Of a stretch of 64,000 nt of DNA, positions 46,311-55,060 are shown in pieces. The position numbers and the translations under genes were made by a program. The first letter of the stretch is position 1. Each line of letters starts with the position of its first letter. The notes under the pieces are model-generated. The model did not search any database, had not been told where the DNA came from, and was given only the letters and a program-made list of their open reading frames with translations. Source of the DNA: Burkholderiales bacterium. GTDB taxonomy: Bacteria > Pseudomonadota > Gammaproteobacteria > Burkholderiales > Burkholderiaceae_E. The stretch covers positions 38,062-102,061 of the forward strand of contig JAPLQE010000070.1 in the NCBI GenBank assembly GCA_026399835.1, written 5' to 3'.

Positions 46311-47386
46311 ACACCTCCGACGTCGGCCGCCGCGGTCGGGATGCGCTCCTGTCGGTGGTCGTACCCGTCCACGACGAGGCCGACGGCATCGCCGGCTTCC
46401 TGGCCGCGCTCCAGCAGACCCTGGAGGGCCTCGATCTGCGCTGGGAGATCCTCGTCGTCGACGATGGCAGCCAGGACGGCAGCGCTGCGGTCGCACTGGC
46501 CGCCGGCCGCTCGGCGGCGCTGCGGGTGGTGACACTGTCCCGGAACTTCGGCAAGGAAGCCGCCCTGACAGCCGGCTTCGCCATGGCGCGCGGCGACGCC
46601 GTCGCGACGATCGATGCCGACTTCCAGCACCCTCCGGCCACACTGGTCGAGTTCGTCGCCCGCTGGCGCGAAGGCTACGACATGGTCTACGGCGTGCGCG
46701 CCGAGCCGCTGGACGAGCCGCTGGCCAAGCGCGTGCTGCGCAAGGCCTTCCACCGCTGGGTCGGTCGCGACGACCTCATCGTCCTGCCGCCCGGGGCGGG
46801 CGACTTCCGGCTGCTGGATCGCAAGGCGGTCGATGCACTCGGCCGGTTCTCCGAACGCGAGCGGATGATGAAGGGCCTGTTCGCCCTGCTCGGGTTCCGC
46901 CAGGTCGCGGTGCCCTACCACGAGGGCCGGCGCGCGGCCGGCCGCTCGAGCTTCGGCCTGCGCCGTGTCGCACGACTGGCCGCGACCGGCGTCACCTCGT
47001 TCTCGGCACTGCCGCTGCAGGCGTTCGGCGTGGCCGGTGTGGTGGTCTCGGCCACGGCATTCGCCTACGCAGCCTGGATCGTGCTCGAGACGCTGGTGTA
47101 CGGGCAGCATGTCGACGGCTTCGCGACCCTCGCCGCGGGGATACTGATCTTCGGTGGCCTGCAGATGCTGTCGGTGGCGGTGCTGGGCGCCTACGTGAGC
47201 CGCATCTACCGGGAGGTCAAGGGCCGACCGACCTTCATCGTCGACCGGATCGACGAGGCCACCGGGGACACGACCAGCGGACCCGGCGCAGCCCGCATCG
47301 GATCGAATGCGCAGGCGCAGACCGGCGGCGAAGGCGATGACGCGCCGCGAGCGACGTTCACGGTGACGCGCCGGAGCCTGCCGTGA
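46307..47386 (+). CDS. GT2 polyprenyl-phosphate glycosyltransferase (ArnC/DPM synthase-like)
   Basis: A 359-residue GT2 enzyme. SVVVPVHDEADGI begins the GT-A fold, VVDDGSQDGS and IDADFQHPP are donor and metal sites, and GRSSFGLRRVARLA precedes two C-terminal membrane helices, as in ArnC, GtrB and Fukutin-like DPM synthases. It loads a nucleotide sugar onto undecaprenyl phosphate at the cytoplasmic face, supplying the ArnT-like enzyme. The Gly/Ala-rich tail after the helices is unremarkable. Coupled to both neighbours by four-base overlaps. Confidence 0.88.
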   Translation: MNTSDVGRRGRDALLSVVVPVHDEADGIAGFLAALQQTLEGLDLRWEILVVDDGSQDGSAAVALAAGRSAALRVVTLSRNFGKEAALTAGFAMARGDAVATIDADFQHPPATLVEFVARWREGYDMVYGVRAEPLDEPLAKRVLRKAFHRWVGRDDLIVLPPGAGDFRLLDRKAVDALGRFSERERMMKGLFALLGFRQVAVPYHEGRRAAGRSSFGLRRVARLAATGVTSFSALPLQAFGVAGVVVSATAFAYAAWIVLETLVYGQHVDGFATLAAGILIFGGLQMLSVAVLGAYVSRIYREVKGRPTFIVDRIDEATGDTTSGPGAARIGSNAQAQTGGEGDDAPRATFTVTRRSLP

Positions 47387-48231
47387 GCGGTACCGACCGC
47401 ATCCGGCGGGTTGTGCTGTGCGCCGACGATTTTGCGCTCGACGAGGCGTCGTCCGAAGGCATCCTGCGGCTTGCCGCGGCGGGCCGCCTCGGCGCGGTCA
47501 CCGCGATGACGGCCGGCGCGCGCTGGCCCGCCGCCTGGGAGCGGCTGGGCGAGATGCCACCGACCGTCGCCCTCGGGCTGCACGTGAACCTCGTGGACGG
47601 CCGCGGCCTCTCCGACCGCGAGCGCTTCCCCTCGGCCCCGGAGCTGGCGCTGAATGCGGCGGCGGGTCGATTGCCCCCGGCCTGGCTGCACGACGAGATC
47701 GACGCGCAGTGGGCGGCCTTCGAAGCCAGTGCCGGTCGGGCACCGGACTTCCTCGACACCCACCGCCACGTGCATGTCCTCGCAGCGGTCAGCGAGGCGA
47801 TGCTGGCCGTCGCCGCGGCACGCGGGCATCCGATCCCGCTTCGCGCGCTGTGGCCGGCGGTCGGTCCGCGGGATGCGCGCGGCAAGCGATTCGCGCTGCG
47901 GCTGCTCGGCGCCCGCCGACTCGCGCGGCGCCTCGACGCCCTCGGCCTGTCGGCCAACCGCGCATTCGGCGGGCTCCAGGCGTTCGCGGCGCCCGCGCGG
48001 GTCGAGCAAGGCTGGCGTGAAATGCTGCCGCAGCTGCCCGACGGCGCGCTGGTCGCCTGCCATCCGGCATTCGGCATCGATCCGACCGACCCGATCGGGG
48101 CCTTCCGGGACGCGGAGTTCCGGTGGCTCGCCTCCGATGCGTTCCCGACGGCCTCGCTCGCCGCCGGACTGCAGTGGGTTCCGGGCCCGATACCGCCTGC
48201 CTGCGCACCGGCATCGGTCGCACACAGCTAG
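47383..48231 (+). CDS. ChbG/HpnK family carbohydrate deacetylase
   Basis: A 282-residue YdjC-type deacetylase. Metal and catalytic motifs are VLCADDFALDE, GLHVNLVD and LDTHRHVHVLAA. The family removes N-acetyl groups from chitobiose or from the hopanoid precursor N-acetylglucosaminyl lipid. GTG 47383 overlaps the GT2 stop as GTGA, so the three genes are tightly coupled. It may deacetylate the sugar on its polyprenyl carrier before transfer, the role ArnD plays in the classic Arn pathway; this is inference. Confidence 0.85.
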   Translation: MSGTDRIRRVVLCADDFALDEASSEGILRLAAAGRLGAVTAMTAGARWPAAWERLGEMPPTVALGLHVNLVDGRGLSDRERFPSAPELALNAAAGRLPPAWLHDEIDAQWAAFEASAGRAPDFLDTHRHVHVLAAVSEAMLAVAAARGHPIPLRALWPAVGPRDARGKRFALRLLGARRLARRLDALGLSANRAFGGLQAFAAPARVEQGWREMLPQLPDGALVACHPAFGIDPTDPIGAFRDAEFRWLASDAFPTASLAAGLQWVPGPIPPACAPASVAHS

Positions 48232-48276
48232 CCCCGGGCGTTCGGGCATCATGCGCCCATCCGCCCGACCCCGATC

Positions 48277-49443
48277 GTGTCAGCCGCCGACGACAGGCCC
48301 CGCCCGCGCCGCATCGCCCACCTCGACATGGATGCGTTCTTTGCGTCCTGCGAGCTGTCGCAGTACCCCGAGCTGCGCGGCCTGCCGATGGTCGTGGCGG
48401 GACGGCGGACCGAGCTCCCCCGCGTCCTGCCGGACGGCACGCGCGAGTTCGCGCGGCTGCGCGACTACGCGGGCCGCGGCGTGCTGACCACCGCCACCTA
48501 CGAGGCACGCGCGCTCGGCGTGCACTCTGGCATGCCGACCATGAAGGCGGCCCGGCTGGCCCCCGATGCGGTGCTGCTGCCGGTGAACTTCGAGCTCTAC
48601 CGGCGCCACTCGCGCCTCTTCAAGGATGCGGTGCGCACGGTCAGCCCGGTGATCCAGGACATCGGCATCGACGAGGTGTACGCGGACCTGACCGAGCTCG
48701 ACGGCGACGCCCGCACGCTCGCGCAACGCCTGAAGGCAGCCGTGCTCGAGGCCACCGGCCTGACCTGCTCGGTCGGCATCGCGCCGAACAAGCTGCTGGC
48801 GAAGCTGTGCTCCGACATGCACAAGCCCGACGGCATCACCGTGCTGACGATGGACGAGATCCCGGCGAAGGTCTGGCCGATGCCGGCCAAGCGCATCAAC
48901 GGGATCGGCCCGAAGGCCACGGAGAAGCTCGCCGCCCACGGGATCGTGACGATCGGCGAGCTCGCGGCCCGGGACCCGGCCTGGCTGGTCGAGCATTTCG
49001 GGCGCGCCTTCGGGCAGTGGCTGCACGAAGCGGCGCACGGCCGCGACGAGCGTCCGGTGGTCACCCACCGCGAGCCGGTGTCGATCAGCCGCGAGACCAC
49101 CTTCGAGCGCAACCTGCATGCAGCCCGGGATCGGGGCGAACTCGGCGAGGTGTTCACGCGGCTGTGCGAACAGCTGGCCGCGGACCTGGCGAGGAAGCGC
49201 TATCGGGCCCGCACTGTCGGCATCAAGCTGCGCTTCGACGACTTCAGGACGGTGACCCGCGACCTCACGCTGCCCGAGCCGGTGGCCGACGCGGCCGCGC
49301 TGCGGCGGGCGGCCGGCGCCTGCCTGAAGCGGGCGGACCTGAGCCGCTCGATCCGTCTGCTCGGCGTGCGTGCGAGCGGCCTCGAAGGCGAGGACGAGCC
49401 GCGCGTGGCGCCGCCCCGGCAGTACGACCTCGGCTTCGACTGA
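48277..49443 (+). CDS. dinB: DNA polymerase IV
   Basis: A 388-residue Y-family polymerase. HLDMDAFFASCE and DIGIDEVYADLTEL provide the catalytic acidic residues, RTELPRVLPDG begins a short insertion, NKLLAKLCSDMHKP is the conserved helix-hairpin entry and the little-finger domain ends the protein. The usual SIDEAYLD is DEVYAD here but keeps the Asp-Glu pair. The beta-clamp motif appears at QYDLGFD at the extreme C-terminus. The start is GTG 48277. Usually SOS-induced; I see no clear LexA box. Confidence 0.93.
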   Translation: MSAADDRPRPRRIAHLDMDAFFASCELSQYPELRGLPMVVAGRRTELPRVLPDGTREFARLRDYAGRGVLTTATYEARALGVHSGMPTMKAARLAPDAVLLPVNFELYRRHSRLFKDAVRTVSPVIQDIGIDEVYADLTELDGDARTLAQRLKAAVLEATGLTCSVGIAPNKLLAKLCSDMHKPDGITVLTMDEIPAKVWPMPAKRINGIGPKATEKLAAHGIVTIGELAARDPAWLVEHFGRAFGQWLHEAAHGRDERPVVTHREPVSISRETTFERNLHAARDRGELGEVFTRLCEQLAADLARKRYRARTVGIKLRFDDFRTVTRDLTLPEPVADAAALRRAAGACLKRADLSRSIRLLGVRASGLEGEDEPRVAPPRQYDLGFD

Positions 49444-50925
49444 TCAGACCCGCTCGGGCGTGCCCGGCTCGCCCAGGTCCCAGTAGAGTCCGGCCATCAG
49501 CCGCAGCGCCTCGCGCGCGACCGACGCCAGCAGGTGCTCGTTCGGCGCATGCTGCGAGCAGCCGGCGTACGAATGCGGCACCCACACCGTCGGCAGCCCG
49601 AGGCGCTCGGAGAACGCGTCGTTCGGCAGCGAGCCGCCGAGGTTGGGCAGGATCGCCGGGGCGGCGCCGGTGCTCGCGCCGATCGAGGCCGCGGTCCAGC
49701 GGACCCAGGGGTGGTCCGGCTCGAGGCGCGTCGCGGGGAAGAAGCCCTCGGCCGCCCGGTCGATGCGGACCGCCGCGAAGCCGTGGGCGTCGAGGTGGCG
49801 GCGCAGCGCCGGCAGGATGTCCTCGGGGTCGACGCCGACGACGAAACGCAGCTGGCAGTCGGCCCGCGCCCGCGGCGGGATCGCGTTGACCGGGCGGGCC
49901 GGGTTGCCGGTCTCGAAGGCGAGGACCTCGAACGCGCACCAGCCGTAGACGCGCTCGGCAGGCGTGAGGCCGGGCTCGCCCCAGTCGGGGTCGATCGGCG
50001 GGCCCTCGACCCCGCCGTCGACCGACAGCGTCGACAGCGCCTGGCGCACCGCGGGCGTGAGCGACGCAGGACGCCACTCGGGCACGCGGATCGCGCCGCG
50101 CGCGTCGGTGATCGAGGCCAGCGCGTGCGCGAGCACGACGCCGGGGTTGGCGATCAGCCCGCCCCAGTTGCCCGAGTGGTGGCCGCCCTCGCGCAGGTCG
50201 ACGACCAGGTCGAAGTTCAGTGCGCCGCGCGAGCCGAGGAACAGCGTCGGGCGGCCGGCGCTGACCCGCGGTCCGTCGGAGGCGATGAGCACGTCGGCGG
50301 CAAGCCACTCGCGGCGCGTCTCGCAGACCGTGTGCAAGCCGGGCGAGCCGATCTCCTCGCCGGTCTCGATCAGCCACTTGAGGTTGAACCCGAGCCGGGC
50401 GCGCGCGGCCTCTCCCGGAGCGAGGCCCTGCTCGCGGGCGCGGGCCTGCAGCACCAGCCGCAGCGCGGCGAGGTTGATCGAATGCTGGCCCTTGTTGTCG
50501 GCGGTGCCGCGACCGTACCAGCGGTCGCCCTCGGCCTGCAGCGTCCACGGATCGCGCCCGTCGCGCCACTGCCCGGCCTGGCCCCGGATCACGTCGCCGT
50601 GCCCGTAGCCCAGCACCGTCGGACGCGCGGCGTCCTCGATGCGGCGCGCGAGCAGCATCGGCCCGCCGGTGGCGGCCGGGTTCGCCACCGTCTCGCACTC
50701 GAATCCGAGGGCGTGCAGCGCCGGCTCGATCTCGTCGCGCAGGTAGGCGGCGAGCACCGGCGCGCGCGCGGGCTCCTGGCTCTCGGTGGGCACGGCGACG
50801 CGCCGGGCGAGCGTCTCAAAGAGGCCCCCGGCGTCGAACCAGCGGTCGGCATCGGCGAGCACGGCGCTTCGGGCGGCGGAGGTCCCGGCGGCCGAGGAGG
50901 CTGGGAGGGCGTTCGGAGCGGTCAT
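49444..50925 (-). CDS. M20 family metallopeptidase
   Basis: A 493-residue M20/M28-type dipeptidase. The metal site includes GYGHGDVI (His, Asp nearby), GRGTADNKGQHSINL, IETGEEIGSPGLH (catalytic Glu) and SDGPRVSAG; NLGGSLPNDAF and SQHAPNEHL hold later ligands. It cleaves dipeptides or N-acyl amino acids. The gene ends one base from the dinB stop (49443/49444), a fully abutting convergent pair. It starts 34 bp from mnmC on the opposite strand, so their promoters share very little DNA. Confidence 0.88.
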   Translation of the reverse strand: MTAPNALPASSAAGTSAARSAVLADADRWFDAGGLFETLARRVAVPTESQEPARAPVLAAYLRDEIEPALHALGFECETVANPAATGGPMLLARRIEDAARPTVLGYGHGDVIRGQAGQWRDGRDPWTLQAEGDRWYGRGTADNKGQHSINLAALRLVLQARAREQGLAPGEAARARLGFNLKWLIETGEEIGSPGLHTVCETRREWLAADVLIASDGPRVSAGRPTLFLGSRGALNFDLVVDLREGGHHSGNWGGLIANPGVVLAHALASITDARGAIRVPEWRPASLTPAVRQALSTLSVDGGVEGPPIDPDWGEPGLTPAERVYGWCAFEVLAFETGNPARPVNAIPPRARADCQLRFVVGVDPEDILPALRRHLDAHGFAAVRIDRAAEGFFPATRLEPDHPWVRWTAASIGASTGAAPAILPNLGGSLPNDAFSERLGLPTVWVPHSYAGCSQHAPNEHLLASVAREALRLMAGLYWDLGEPGTPERV

Positions 50926-50959
50926 CGGTCGGGGACACGGATAATCCGCGGATGATCGC

Positions 50960-52999
50960 ATGCGACGCCGGGCGGCGATGACGGCCCACCCCCTGCCTGC
51001 TCCGGGCGCCGACCCGCTCGATGCGGCCGCGCGCGGACCGCTCGCGGCCGCGGGGCTGCCGCACGCATGGGGCGGCACGGACGTCTTCGTCGTGCTCGAG
51101 GTCGGCTTCGGCGCCGGGCTCGCGTTCCTCGCCGCACTGCGTGCCTGGCGTGCCGACCCGGCACGGGCGGCGCGCCTGCACTGGGCGGCGACGCTCGAGC
51201 GTGCGCTGACCCGGGACGCGCTGCATGACGCACTCGTGGCGCTTCGGGTGGCACCCGCCGATCGGGAGCCGCTCCTCGCGCGCTGGCCCTGTGCGGTCGC
51301 AGGGGCGCACCGGATGCCGTTCGAGGACGGCCGGGTGACGCTGTCGCTGGCGGTCGGACCGGCCCGCACCATGGTGCCGGGCTGGGTGCCGCGTGCGGAC
51401 GCGATGCTGCTGTCCTACGCGGCGGACGACGGCCTCGCGGCCCGCCTCGGGGAGCGCCCCTTCGTAGCCTGGCGGGCCGCCGTCGCCGCGCTGGCCCCGG
51501 GCGGCGCAGTGGCGCTGGCGCCCGCACCCGGATCGCCCTCGACCGAGGCACTCGCGGCCGCCTTGCGCGCCGGCCGGCATGCGCTCGAGTCCGCCGGCTT
51601 CGCGGTCTCGCCGACCGGCCACCCCGAGCCTGCCAGCGCAGACCCGGGGGTCCTGCCGGGCCGGGCGGCCCGGCAGGACCCGCTCGACCCGATCTACGCG
51701 CTGCCCGCGGTACGGGCGCTGCGGATCCGTGGCCATGCGGTCGCCTCGGCATCCGCGCACGGCGAGCGCCCTGCTGGCGGGCGCGGTGCGCTGGTGATCG
51801 GCGCGGGGCTCGCTGGCAGCGCGGTCGCCTTCGCGCTCGCGCGCCGCGGCTGGTCGGTGACGAGGCTCGACGCCGGCACGCCCGGCGGCTCGGCCCAACC
51901 GGTGCTGGCCCAGCATCCGTCGCTGACGCCGGACGATGCGCCGCTGTCGCGGCTGACCCGCGCGGCGACCCTGCTGGCGAACGGTCCGTACGCGCTCGAC
52001 GTGCTGCGCCGGCACGGGCGCGTGCAGCTCGCCGATCCGGAGCACGCACATCGCGTCACCGCAGGGCTGCCGCGCGACTGGGCCGAGCCGGTGGATGCCG
52101 CCGGCGCCTCGGAGCGCGCCGGCGTGCGGCTGCGGCAAGGGGGCTGGTGGCTGCCGATGGCCGGCAGCGCGGATCCGGCGGCGCTGTTCGATGCCTGGAC
52201 GGTGGCCGGCGTGAGCGTGCGCGATGGCGCCTCGGTCGCGACGCTCGTGCGCACGCAGGACGGCTGGGTCGCCCTGGACGCCGAGGCCCGCGCGCTCGGC
52301 GAGTGCGCCGTGGTGGTGCTCGCCTGCGGCACCGACGGGCCGGCCATCATCGACGCGCCGGGTGCGATGCCTCAGCCCCTGGCGGTGCACTTCGGCGCCG
52401 CGGGCCTGCAGCGGCGCGAGGGCCTCACCACGCTGGCGGTGCCGCATCCGAGTCGCATGCCACGCTGCACCGTCGGAGGCGACGGACACGCCGTGCCGCT
52501 CGACGGAACCCGCCTGCTGCTCGGCCCGGCCGGCGGCATCGACATCGACGACGACGCCCGGAGCGGCGCCTCGATCGGCGACACCGTCGCGCACGACGAT
52601 CGCGTCGCGCCTGGCAAGCGGGCCCTGCAAGCCTGGTCGCGCTTCGCCTCGCAGCTCGCCGACCCCGGCACCGTCCCGCCGCTCGCGCCCGGTCGCCGGG
52701 GCCAGCGCCTGTCGACCCGCGACCATCTGCCCCTGATCGGCCCGCTGCCCGACCCACGCGCGCTCGCTGCACTCGCAGCAGGACAGCGCGACGATCGCCT
52801 GCCGCTGCCCATCCTGCCGGGGCTGTGGACCGCCACGGCGTTCGGCGGACGCGGCCTGCTGTGGTCCGTGCTCGCCGCCGAGCTGATCGCGGCCCGCCTC
52901 GACGGCGAGCCCTCCGCGCTCGAACGCCCCCTCGCCGGTGCGCTCTCGCCGGACCGCTTCCTGCGCAAGGCGCTGCGCCGCGTCGACACCTCGGGTTGA
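50960..52999 (+). CDS. mnmC: MnmC-like bifunctional tRNA wobble-uridine enzyme with degenerate methyltransferase half
   Basis: A 679-residue two-domain protein (ATG 50978 gives 673). The N-terminal part keeps the SAM loop EVGFGAGLAFLAAL but lacks the preceding family segment and the catalytic DGFAPxxNPxMW motif, reading MLLSYAADDGLAARLGERPF instead. The C-terminal FAD oxidase half is intact: VIGAGLAGSAVAFALARRGW, DHLPLIGPLPDPR and FGGRGLLWSVLAAELIA. MnmC completes 5-methylaminomethyl-2-thiouridine at tRNA position 34. Here the oxidase step looks functional and the methyl transfer doubtful. Confidence 0.85.
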   Translation: MRRRAAMTAHPLPAPGADPLDAAARGPLAAAGLPHAWGGTDVFVVLEVGFGAGLAFLAALRAWRADPARAARLHWAATLERALTRDALHDALVALRVAPADREPLLARWPCAVAGAHRMPFEDGRVTLSLAVGPARTMVPGWVPRADAMLLSYAADDGLAARLGERPFVAWRAAVAALAPGGAVALAPAPGSPSTEALAAALRAGRHALESAGFAVSPTGHPEPASADPGVLPGRAARQDPLDPIYALPAVRALRIRGHAVASASAHGERPAGGRGALVIGAGLAGSAVAFALARRGWSVTRLDAGTPGGSAQPVLAQHPSLTPDDAPLSRLTRAATLLANGPYALDVLRRHGRVQLADPEHAHRVTAGLPRDWAEPVDAAGASERAGVRLRQGGWWLPMAGSADPAALFDAWTVAGVSVRDGASVATLVRTQDGWVALDAEARALGECAVVVLACGTDGPAIIDAPGAMPQPLAVHFGAAGLQRREGLTTLAVPHPSRMPRCTVGGDGHAVPLDGTRLLLGPAGGIDIDDDARSGASIGDTVAHDDRVAPGKRALQAWSRFASQLADPGTVPPLAPGRRGQRLSTRDHLPLIGPLPDPRALAALAAGQRDDRLPLPILPGLWTATAFGGRGLLWSVLAAELIAARLDGEPSALERPLAGALSPDRFLRKALRRVDTSG

Positions 53000-53046
53000 C
53001 CCGCGCGACGGCGCCCCCGTACCCTCGGCGGTTTGCCCGGCCGCGC

Positions 53047-53985
53047 ATGCTCACCGTCCTCGAGGTCACGCTTCCCGTCTTCGCGCTCGTGCTCTGCGGC
53101 TGGGTCGCCGCACGTCGCGGGCTGCTGCAGGACAGCGGGGTCGAGGGCATCAACATCTTCGTGTTCTGGTTCGCGCTGCCTGCGATGCTGTTCCGCGCAG
53201 TGGCGGCGCACCCGGTCTCGAAGATCGCCGACCCGGGCTACTTCGCCGCCTACCTGCTGGCGGGCGCGATCCTCTTTGCCGGCATGCTGTGGCTCGCGCG
53301 ACGTCGCCCGGCCGGCGATCGCACCGCGCTCGCCTTCTCGGCGACCCACGGCAACGTCGGCTTCCTCGGTCTGCCGCTGCTCGCGCAGCTCGGCGACGAG
53401 AGCCGTCTGCCCGCGATGGTCATGACGATCGTCGCCGACATCTGCGTGGTCATCGTCGGCTCGATCGTGCTCTTCGAGTTCGCCCGCAGCGGCGAGGACG
53501 GTGGCACGCCACGCGCTGCCCGCCTGCGTGCCGCGCTCGGCGGCCTGCTGCGTACGCCGCTGATCCTCGGCATCGTCGCCGGGCTCGTGTTCTCGGCGAC
53601 CGGCGCGCAGCTCCCCGCGCCCGCCGACGCGCTCGTGAGGCTCCTCGCCCAGGCGGCCGGCCCCTGCGCGCTGTTCGCCATCGGCGCCTCGCTCGGCGGC
53701 CGCGCGGTGGTGCTCGACCGCTCGGTCGGCGGGCTGCTGCTGGCGAAGCTCGTGGTGCATCCGGTGCTGGTCGGCGCGGCGATGTGGGCCCTGGGCGTCG
53801 ACCCCGCTCTCGCTGCGATCGGCGTGCTCGCCGCCGCCTTGCCGACGGCGAGCAACACCTACATCCTGTCGCAGCGATACGGCATCGACACGCGTGCGAT
53901 CGGTTCGGCGATCGTCATCGGCACCTTCGCTGCGGCGGGCACGGTATCGTTCGTCATTTGGCTGCTGCAGCTGCGAACCGCCTGA
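53047..53985 (+). CDS. AEC family transporter (auxin-efflux-carrier/malonate type)
   Basis: A 312-residue membrane protein with about ten helices. INIFVFWFALPAMLFRAVA and SATHGNVGFLGLPLLAQLG are typical of AEC carriers, including the broken-helix NxGFxG segment. Family members export organic acids or hormones and import malate/malonate. ATG 53047 lies 47 bp after mnmC. Substrate unknown. Confidence 0.85.
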   Translation: MLTVLEVTLPVFALVLCGWVAARRGLLQDSGVEGINIFVFWFALPAMLFRAVAAHPVSKIADPGYFAAYLLAGAILFAGMLWLARRRPAGDRTALAFSATHGNVGFLGLPLLAQLGDESRLPAMVMTIVADICVVIVGSIVLFEFARSGEDGGTPRAARLRAALGGLLRTPLILGIVAGLVFSATGAQLPAPADALVRLLAQAAGPCALFAIGASLGGRAVVLDRSVGGLLLAKLVVHPVLVGAAMWALGVDPALAAIGVLAAALPTASNTYILSQRYGIDTRAIGSAIVIGTFAAAGTVSFVIWLLQLRTA

Positions 53986-54044
53986 CCCGACCCGCGCACC
54001 TTGCGCCCGCGAGCCCGTCCACGCCCTCTTCCGCCCGCCCAGAC

Positions 54045-54422
54045 ATGACCCGAAAGACCATCCCGATCGTCCGCTACGACTGCTCGAAATGCCCTGGCTA
54101 CTGCTGCAGCTACCCGCGGATCGAAGTCAAGGACCGCGACCTAGCGCGTCTCGCGAAGCACTTCGGCCTTGAGAAGGCCGAGGCCGAGCGCAAGTTCACC
54201 CGCTGGTACGAGCCCGGCGAGCGGATCCTCAAGCATCGCAAGGACGAGGTGTACGGCTCGATCTGCCGCTTCTTCGACACCGACGTGCGGCGCTGCACGA
54301 TCTACGAGGCGCGGCCCGCCGTGTGCCGGGACTATCCGAACGGATCGAAGTGCGGCTACTACGACTTCCTGAAGTTCGAGCGCAAGCACCAGGACGACCC
54401 GGACTTCATCCCGTCGGCCTGA
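54045..54422 (+). CDS. YkgJ family cysteine cluster protein
   Basis: A 125-residue protein with RYDCSKCPGYCCSYPRI, CRFFDTDVRRCTIYEARPAVC and SKCGYYDFL: eight cysteines arranged as in the YkgJ/UPF0153 Fe-S or zinc cluster family. The ligand metal is not certain and no enzymatic role is known. ATG 54045 is 59 bp after the transporter gene. The protein is rich in charged residues between the clusters. Related proteins are common beside unlinked genes. Confidence 0.88.
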   Translation: MTRKTIPIVRYDCSKCPGYCCSYPRIEVKDRDLARLAKHFGLEKAEAERKFTRWYEPGERILKHRKDEVYGSICRFFDTDVRRCTIYEARPAVCRDYPNGSKCGYYDFLKFERKHQDDPDFIPSA

Positions 54423-54444
54423 TGCCCGCGCCCGGGCGGCGCGT

Positions 54445-54924
54445 TCAGCGCCACTCGCGGTGCCCGTATCCGTAGTCGTGCACGCGGCCGTAGCCATGGT
54501 CGCGACCGGGGTGCCCTCGCCAGATCACCGCGGGCGGCGGCGCGTAGACCGGCGCGGGCACGTACACGGGCGCGGGGTAGTACTCGCGCGGCGGCGGGTA
54601 ATGGGCGCGCGGCGGGGGGTAGTAGACGCGGGCCGGCGGGTAGTAGACCTGCGGCGGCGGCTGCCAGGCCTGCACGGGCGGGTAGTAGTGGACCGGCTGC
54701 GTGCTCCAGGTCCGCGAATGACCGGTGGAGATCGCGGTGCCGCTGAATGCGCCGATCGCGCCGCCGACGATCGCACCCTCGCGCCCGCCGAGTGCCTGGC
54801 CGATCACCGCGCCGGCGCCCGCGCCGAGAACCGCTCCGACGACCGCGTCGCCGTGCGCCTGCGCGGCAGGGGCTGCGGCCAGCGCGCCGAGCAGGACGAG
54901 CGTGGCGGTGACGGTGGTCTTCAT
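54445..54924 (-). CDS. Secreted glycine-zipper protein with YPP-rich tail
   Basis: A 159-residue exported protein. The N-terminus is a clear signal peptide (TLVLLGALAAAPAAQA). Next is a glycine-zipper segment (VVGAVLGAGAGAVIG then GAIVGGAIGAFSG), a membrane-helix motif of outer-membrane and stress proteins. The C-terminal half has a repeated pattern VYYPPAR, VYYPPPR, HYPPPR, EYYPAP, followed by GYGRVHDYGYGHREWR. The function is unknown; low-complexity Tyr/Pro repeats suggest an envelope or surface role. Confidence 0.75.
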   Translation of the reverse strand: MKTTVTATLVLLGALAAAPAAQAHGDAVVGAVLGAGAGAVIGQALGGREGAIVGGAIGAFSGTAISTGHSRTWSTQPVHYYPPVQAWQPPPQVYYPPARVYYPPPRAHYPPPREYYPAPVYVPAPVYAPPPAVIWRGHPGRDHGYGRVHDYGYGHREWR

Positions 54925-55060
54925 GTCGAGCCTCCGAGGGCACGGGTGACGATGGCGTCAGGCTACCGGAGCCGCTGCGGACTCGGCGCAGGCGGCGGGC
55001 AACAGATGTAACGGCCTGTTGCCGGGTTCGGCGCGGCCGGCGGTCCGGGATCGCGCCGTG

